From the NCBI GenBank assembly GCA_946885335.1, contig CAMPGG010000125.1:1-9092 (forward strand): a DNA stretch of 9,092 nt. The letters are read 5' to 3'. Shown here piece by piece: positions 6,786 to 9,092 of this stretch; position 1 is the first letter of the stretch; each line of letters opens with the position of its first letter. Below the pieces are notes generated by a model. That model worked only from the letters and a program-made list of their open reading frames with translations. It searched no databases and was not told where the DNA came from. Position numbers and translations under genes: made by a program. Origin of the DNA: an uncultured Chitinophagaceae bacterium (GTDB taxonomy: Bacteria; Bacteroidota; Bacteroidia; Chitinophagales; Chitinophagaceae).

Positions 6786-7925
6786 ATGACAGCAAAAACA
6801 ATCAAAGGAAAATCAGTAGAAGAAATCAGTGCAGCATTAGCTAAAAACATGGTGGATGGCTTTCAGCCAACACTGGCAATTGTGTTTATATCCATTAAAC
6901 AGGATCACAAGGCTATTTGCAAATTGTTGGATGATGCAGGCATTGCGGTTTTCGGCTGTACTACCAATGGAGAGTTTATTGATGAAGTCACAGAGAAAGG
7001 TTCGGTAGCCATTCTTTTACTCGACATCAATAAAAATTATTTTAATATTTATTTTGATGAATACCCGGAAAAAAATTACCGGGAAATAACAAAACGTATA
7101 GCATGTAAAGCAAAGGAAACATTTGCAAAGCCTGCGTTTTTTATTGCCGGCAGCAATATGGAAACAGATGCTGAAGAATTATTATTTGGGTTTGAAGATG
7201 TTGTTGGAAAAGATGTAAACGTGTACGGAAGTATGGCTGGCGATGATTTTACATTTGCGGATCAATATGTATTTACCAATCAATATGCAAGTTCACGCGG
7301 TTTGGTATGCATTGCATTGGATGAAGAAAAGATCATGATTAAAGGAGTTGCTACCTGTGGGTGGCGGGCTGTTGGTACTGAAAGAACGGTTACTAAAAGT
7401 GAAGGCAATCATGTATTTACCGTGGATGATACGCCGGTATTGGACATTACAACAAAGTATGGCGGGCTTGAAAATGTTTCGCCTGACAATGAAGGATTGT
7501 TATTGGAAATAGCAGCCAATTTTCCTTTGCAGCTACAACGGGAAAAAGGAGATCCTGTTATGCGACCGGGATTGGTGATTGATTGGAACGACCGTTCCTT
7601 TTATTGCAGTGGATCGGTACCGCAAGGATCAAAGGTTCGTTTTTCTCTGCCTCCTGATTTTGATGTAATGGAAAAAGTAATAAAAGGAGTTGAAGATCTT
7701 AAAACAACACAGATGCCTGAAGCAGATGCCTTGGTGGTGTTTAGTTGTGGCGGGAGAATTCTTTCGTTAGGTCCATTGATGACACAGGAAATTGAAGGCA
7801 TTAAAAATGTTTGGGGTGTACCCATGCTGGGTATGTTTTCCAATGCAGAACTGGCAAGAGCCACCGGCGGAAATTTAGAGATGCACAACCTCACCACCTG
7901 TTGTGTGGCATTAAAAGAAATATAA
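6786..7925 (+). CDS. FIST domain protein, copy 4 (FIST-4)
   Basis: A 379-residue soluble FIST_N plus FIST_C protein. It begins MTAKTIKGKSVEEI, nearly the same as FIST-3, which fixes the start. It shows PTLAIVF (28-34), KQD (38-40), FGCTTNGEF (56-64), a GSMAGDD turn, GW at 192-193 with TVTKSEGN, FSLPPDFD (286-293), FSCGGR with Cys321, and Cys372-Cys373. Near the C terminus the YGEFG element of the other copies has become NAELA, so the last ligand-side loop has changed. It lies 39 bp after FIST-3 and 25 bp before the deacylase, with no terminator between. It looks intact. A cytoplasmic small-molecule sensor role is inferred from the family only. Confidence 0.9.
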   Translation: MTAKTIKGKSVEEISAALAKNMVDGFQPTLAIVFISIKQDHKAICKLLDDAGIAVFGCTTNGEFIDEVTEKGSVAILLLDINKNYFNIYFDEYPEKNYREITKRIACKAKETFAKPAFFIAGSNMETDAEELLFGFEDVVGKDVNVYGSMAGDDFTFADQYVFTNQYASSRGLVCIALDEEKIMIKGVATCGWRAVGTERTVTKSEGNHVFTVDDTPVLDITTKYGGLENVSPDNEGLLLEIAANFPLQLQREKGDPVMRPGLVIDWNDRSFYCSGSVPQGSKVRFSLPPDFDVMEKVIKGVEDLKTTQMPEADALVVFSCGGRILSLGPLMTQEIEGIKNVWGVPMLGMFSNAELARATGGNLEMHNLTTCCVALKEI

Positions 7926-7950
7926 AAAATCATAACAAAAAATAGAAAAA

Positions 7951-9092
7951 GTGAGTCGCAAACACATCATTATTTCCTTATCAGTAATTGTTTTTTTTAC
8001 AAGTATCCATTTGGTTTATGCTCAGTCATCTGTGCAGTATGATATTGTATTAACAGGCGGCAGGGTGATTGATCCTGAAACCAAATTGGATGCAATTAAA
8101 AACATTGGCATCAACAACAACAGGATCGCACAGATTTCATCAGAGACATTACGGGGTAAGGAAACTATTGATGTAAGTGGTTTAGTGGTTGCTCCTGGTT
8201 TTATTGATTTGCATGTACATGGCCGCAGCAATGTGGAACAGGAATACCAGTTACATGATGGAGTAACAACCGCACTGGAACTGGAATGGGGAGTGGGTCA
8301 TTTGGGTAAATGGTATGCATCACGTCATGGAAAAGCACTAATTAATTATGGCGCCAGTGTTTGCTGGCCTTTTGAAAGATTTCGTGCTTTAGATAAATAT
8401 AAAAACAGTGTTAATGAACTGGAACAATCTACGGTAAGCGGTAATGAAACACTAAGGAGTTTGATCAGTGCCATTTCTCCATCTTACACCGACACACTTA
8501 CTCCTGCTGAAATGAAAAAGGTGTTTGATAACATACAGCTTTCATTAGCAGAGGGCGGAATTGGTATCGGCGTTCCTATCGGTTATCTTCCTAAAACAAG
8601 TCCTGTAGAAATGTTTCGCATTTTTCAATTGGCCGGGGAATTGAATGTCTTAATTTTTTCCCACGTGAGGGAACCCAATTTAATTTCAATCCAGGAAGTT
8701 ATTTCCAATGCGGTTGTTACAAGGTCTCCGCTGCATATTGTGCACATCAACAGTATGGCACTGGGTAATATTGGCCTTGCACTGGAGATGATTGCAATGG
8801 CAAAGAAAAATGGGGCAGATATTACAACAGAATTGTACCCATATACTGCCGCTTCAACGTTGTTGCAAAGTGCCATATTCAATGATGGCTGGCAGGAGAG
8901 ACTGAATATTTCATATCATGATCTTCAATGGGAAGCAACCGGGGAGCGGCTCACCCAGCAAACCTTTGAAGATTACCGAAAAAAAGGCGGTACAGTAATT
9001 ATTCATATGATGAAGCCCGAATGGATAAAAACAGGGATCAATGCACAGGGTGTTTTGATTGCTTCCGATGGAATGCCTTATGCAAAATTGGC
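7951..9092 (+). CDS. Exported D-aminoacylase-type amidohydrolase, 3' truncated by window
   Basis: The frame runs 380 codons from GTG at 7951 to the window edge without a stop, so the C terminus is missing. GTG is chosen because an in-frame TAA lies at 7933-7935, no in-frame ATG occurs for well over 150 codons, and this start yields a clean Sec signal peptide (hydrophobic 6-23, likely cleavage after YA at 23-24). The mature part has the amidohydrolase beta-sandwich opening (YDIVLTGGRVIDP), then APGFIDLHVHG with His88 and His90, DGVTTALELE (103-112), SHVRE with His238, IVHINS with His265, TELYPY, and SDGMP with Asp373. The HVR, VHINS and SDG set is typical of N-acyl-D-amino-acid deacylases and relatives such as D-glutamate deacylases. 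The metal-ligand Cys of classical D-aminoacylases is absent; Glu110 or Glu112 lies nearby. It probably acts in the periplasm on N-acyl amino acids, but the exact substrate is not established. Confidence 0.82.
   Translation, partial: MSRKHIIISLSVIVFFTSIHLVYAQSSVQYDIVLTGGRVIDPETKLDAIKNIGINNNRIAQISSETLRGKETIDVSGLVVAPGFIDLHVHGRSNVEQEYQLHDGVTTALELEWGVGHLGKWYASRHGKALINYGASVCWPFERFRALDKYKNSVNELEQSTVSGNETLRSLISAISPSYTDTLTPAEMKKVFDNIQLSLAEGGIGIGVPIGYLPKTSPVEMFRIFQLAGELNVLIFSHVREPNLISIQEVISNAVVTRSPLHIVHINSMALGNIGLALEMIAMAKKNGADITTELYPYTAASTLLQSAIFNDGWQERLNISYHDLQWEATGERLTQQTFEDYRKKGGTVIIHMMKPEWIKTGINAQGVLIASDGMPYAKL

Larger units (their letters stand above)
854..9092 (+). other. Probable operon: permease, FIST x4, two amidohydrolases
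   Basis: Seven same-strand genes are separated by 71, 16, 3, 40, 39 and 25 bp, with no hairpin-plus-T-run in any gap. This spacing supports a single transcript starting in the 407-853 region and continuing beyond the window. The 71-bp gap before FIST-1 is the only place where an internal promoter could easily fit. Confidence 0.7.

Noticed and set aside
2293..7925. A phage-defence or toxin-antitoxin system
   Set aside because: None of the proteins shows nuclease, toxin, NTPase or other defence domains, and no mobile-element or integration signs flank the cluster in this window.

Overview
The window looks like Bacteroidota chromosome, plausibly a Chitinophagaceae-type organism. This is inferred from moderately AT-rich coding DNA, A-rich leaders with no clear Shine-Dalgarno sequence before most starts, and protein families common in that phylum. 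All recognisable genes lie on the + strand. No RNA gene, insertion sequence, CRISPR array or convincing factor-independent terminator was found.

Layout: (1) 56-406 encodes a small VOC/glyoxalase-fold protein. (2) 407-853 is a non-coding gap with several short inverted repeats and a 14-codon leader ORF whose stop overlaps the next start (TGATG). (3) 854-2221 encodes an AmpG/PAT-type major facilitator permease. (4) 2293-7925 holds four paralogous stand-alone FIST proteins (FIST_N plus FIST_C), here called FIST-1 to FIST-4. An exported amidohydrolase-2 family enzyme (3470-4381) sits between FIST-1 and FIST-2. (5) 7951 to the window edge is a second exported metal-dependent amidohydrolase of the D-aminoacylase/N-acyl-D-amino-acid deacylase type. 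It starts at GTG and is cut off by the window end.

Gaps between genes from 854 onward are 3-71 bp, so permease, FIST-1, amidohydrolase, FIST-2, FIST-3, FIST-4 and deacylase probably form one operon. Both hydrolases carry Sec-type signal peptides. The permease is an inner-membrane protein. The FIST proteins have neither signal peptides nor membrane segments and should be cytoplasmic. A reasonable but unproven reading is an uptake-and-sensing cassette: envelope hydrolases act on an amide or N-acyl (possibly D-) amino-acid or muropeptide-like compound, the permease imports the product, and the FIST set binds it. FIST domains have been proposed in the literature to bind small ligands such as amino acids, partly because of such gene neighbourhoods. 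The most unusual aspect is the fourfold FIST expansion with no attached output domain, one copy of which (FIST-2) has lost several residues kept by the other three.
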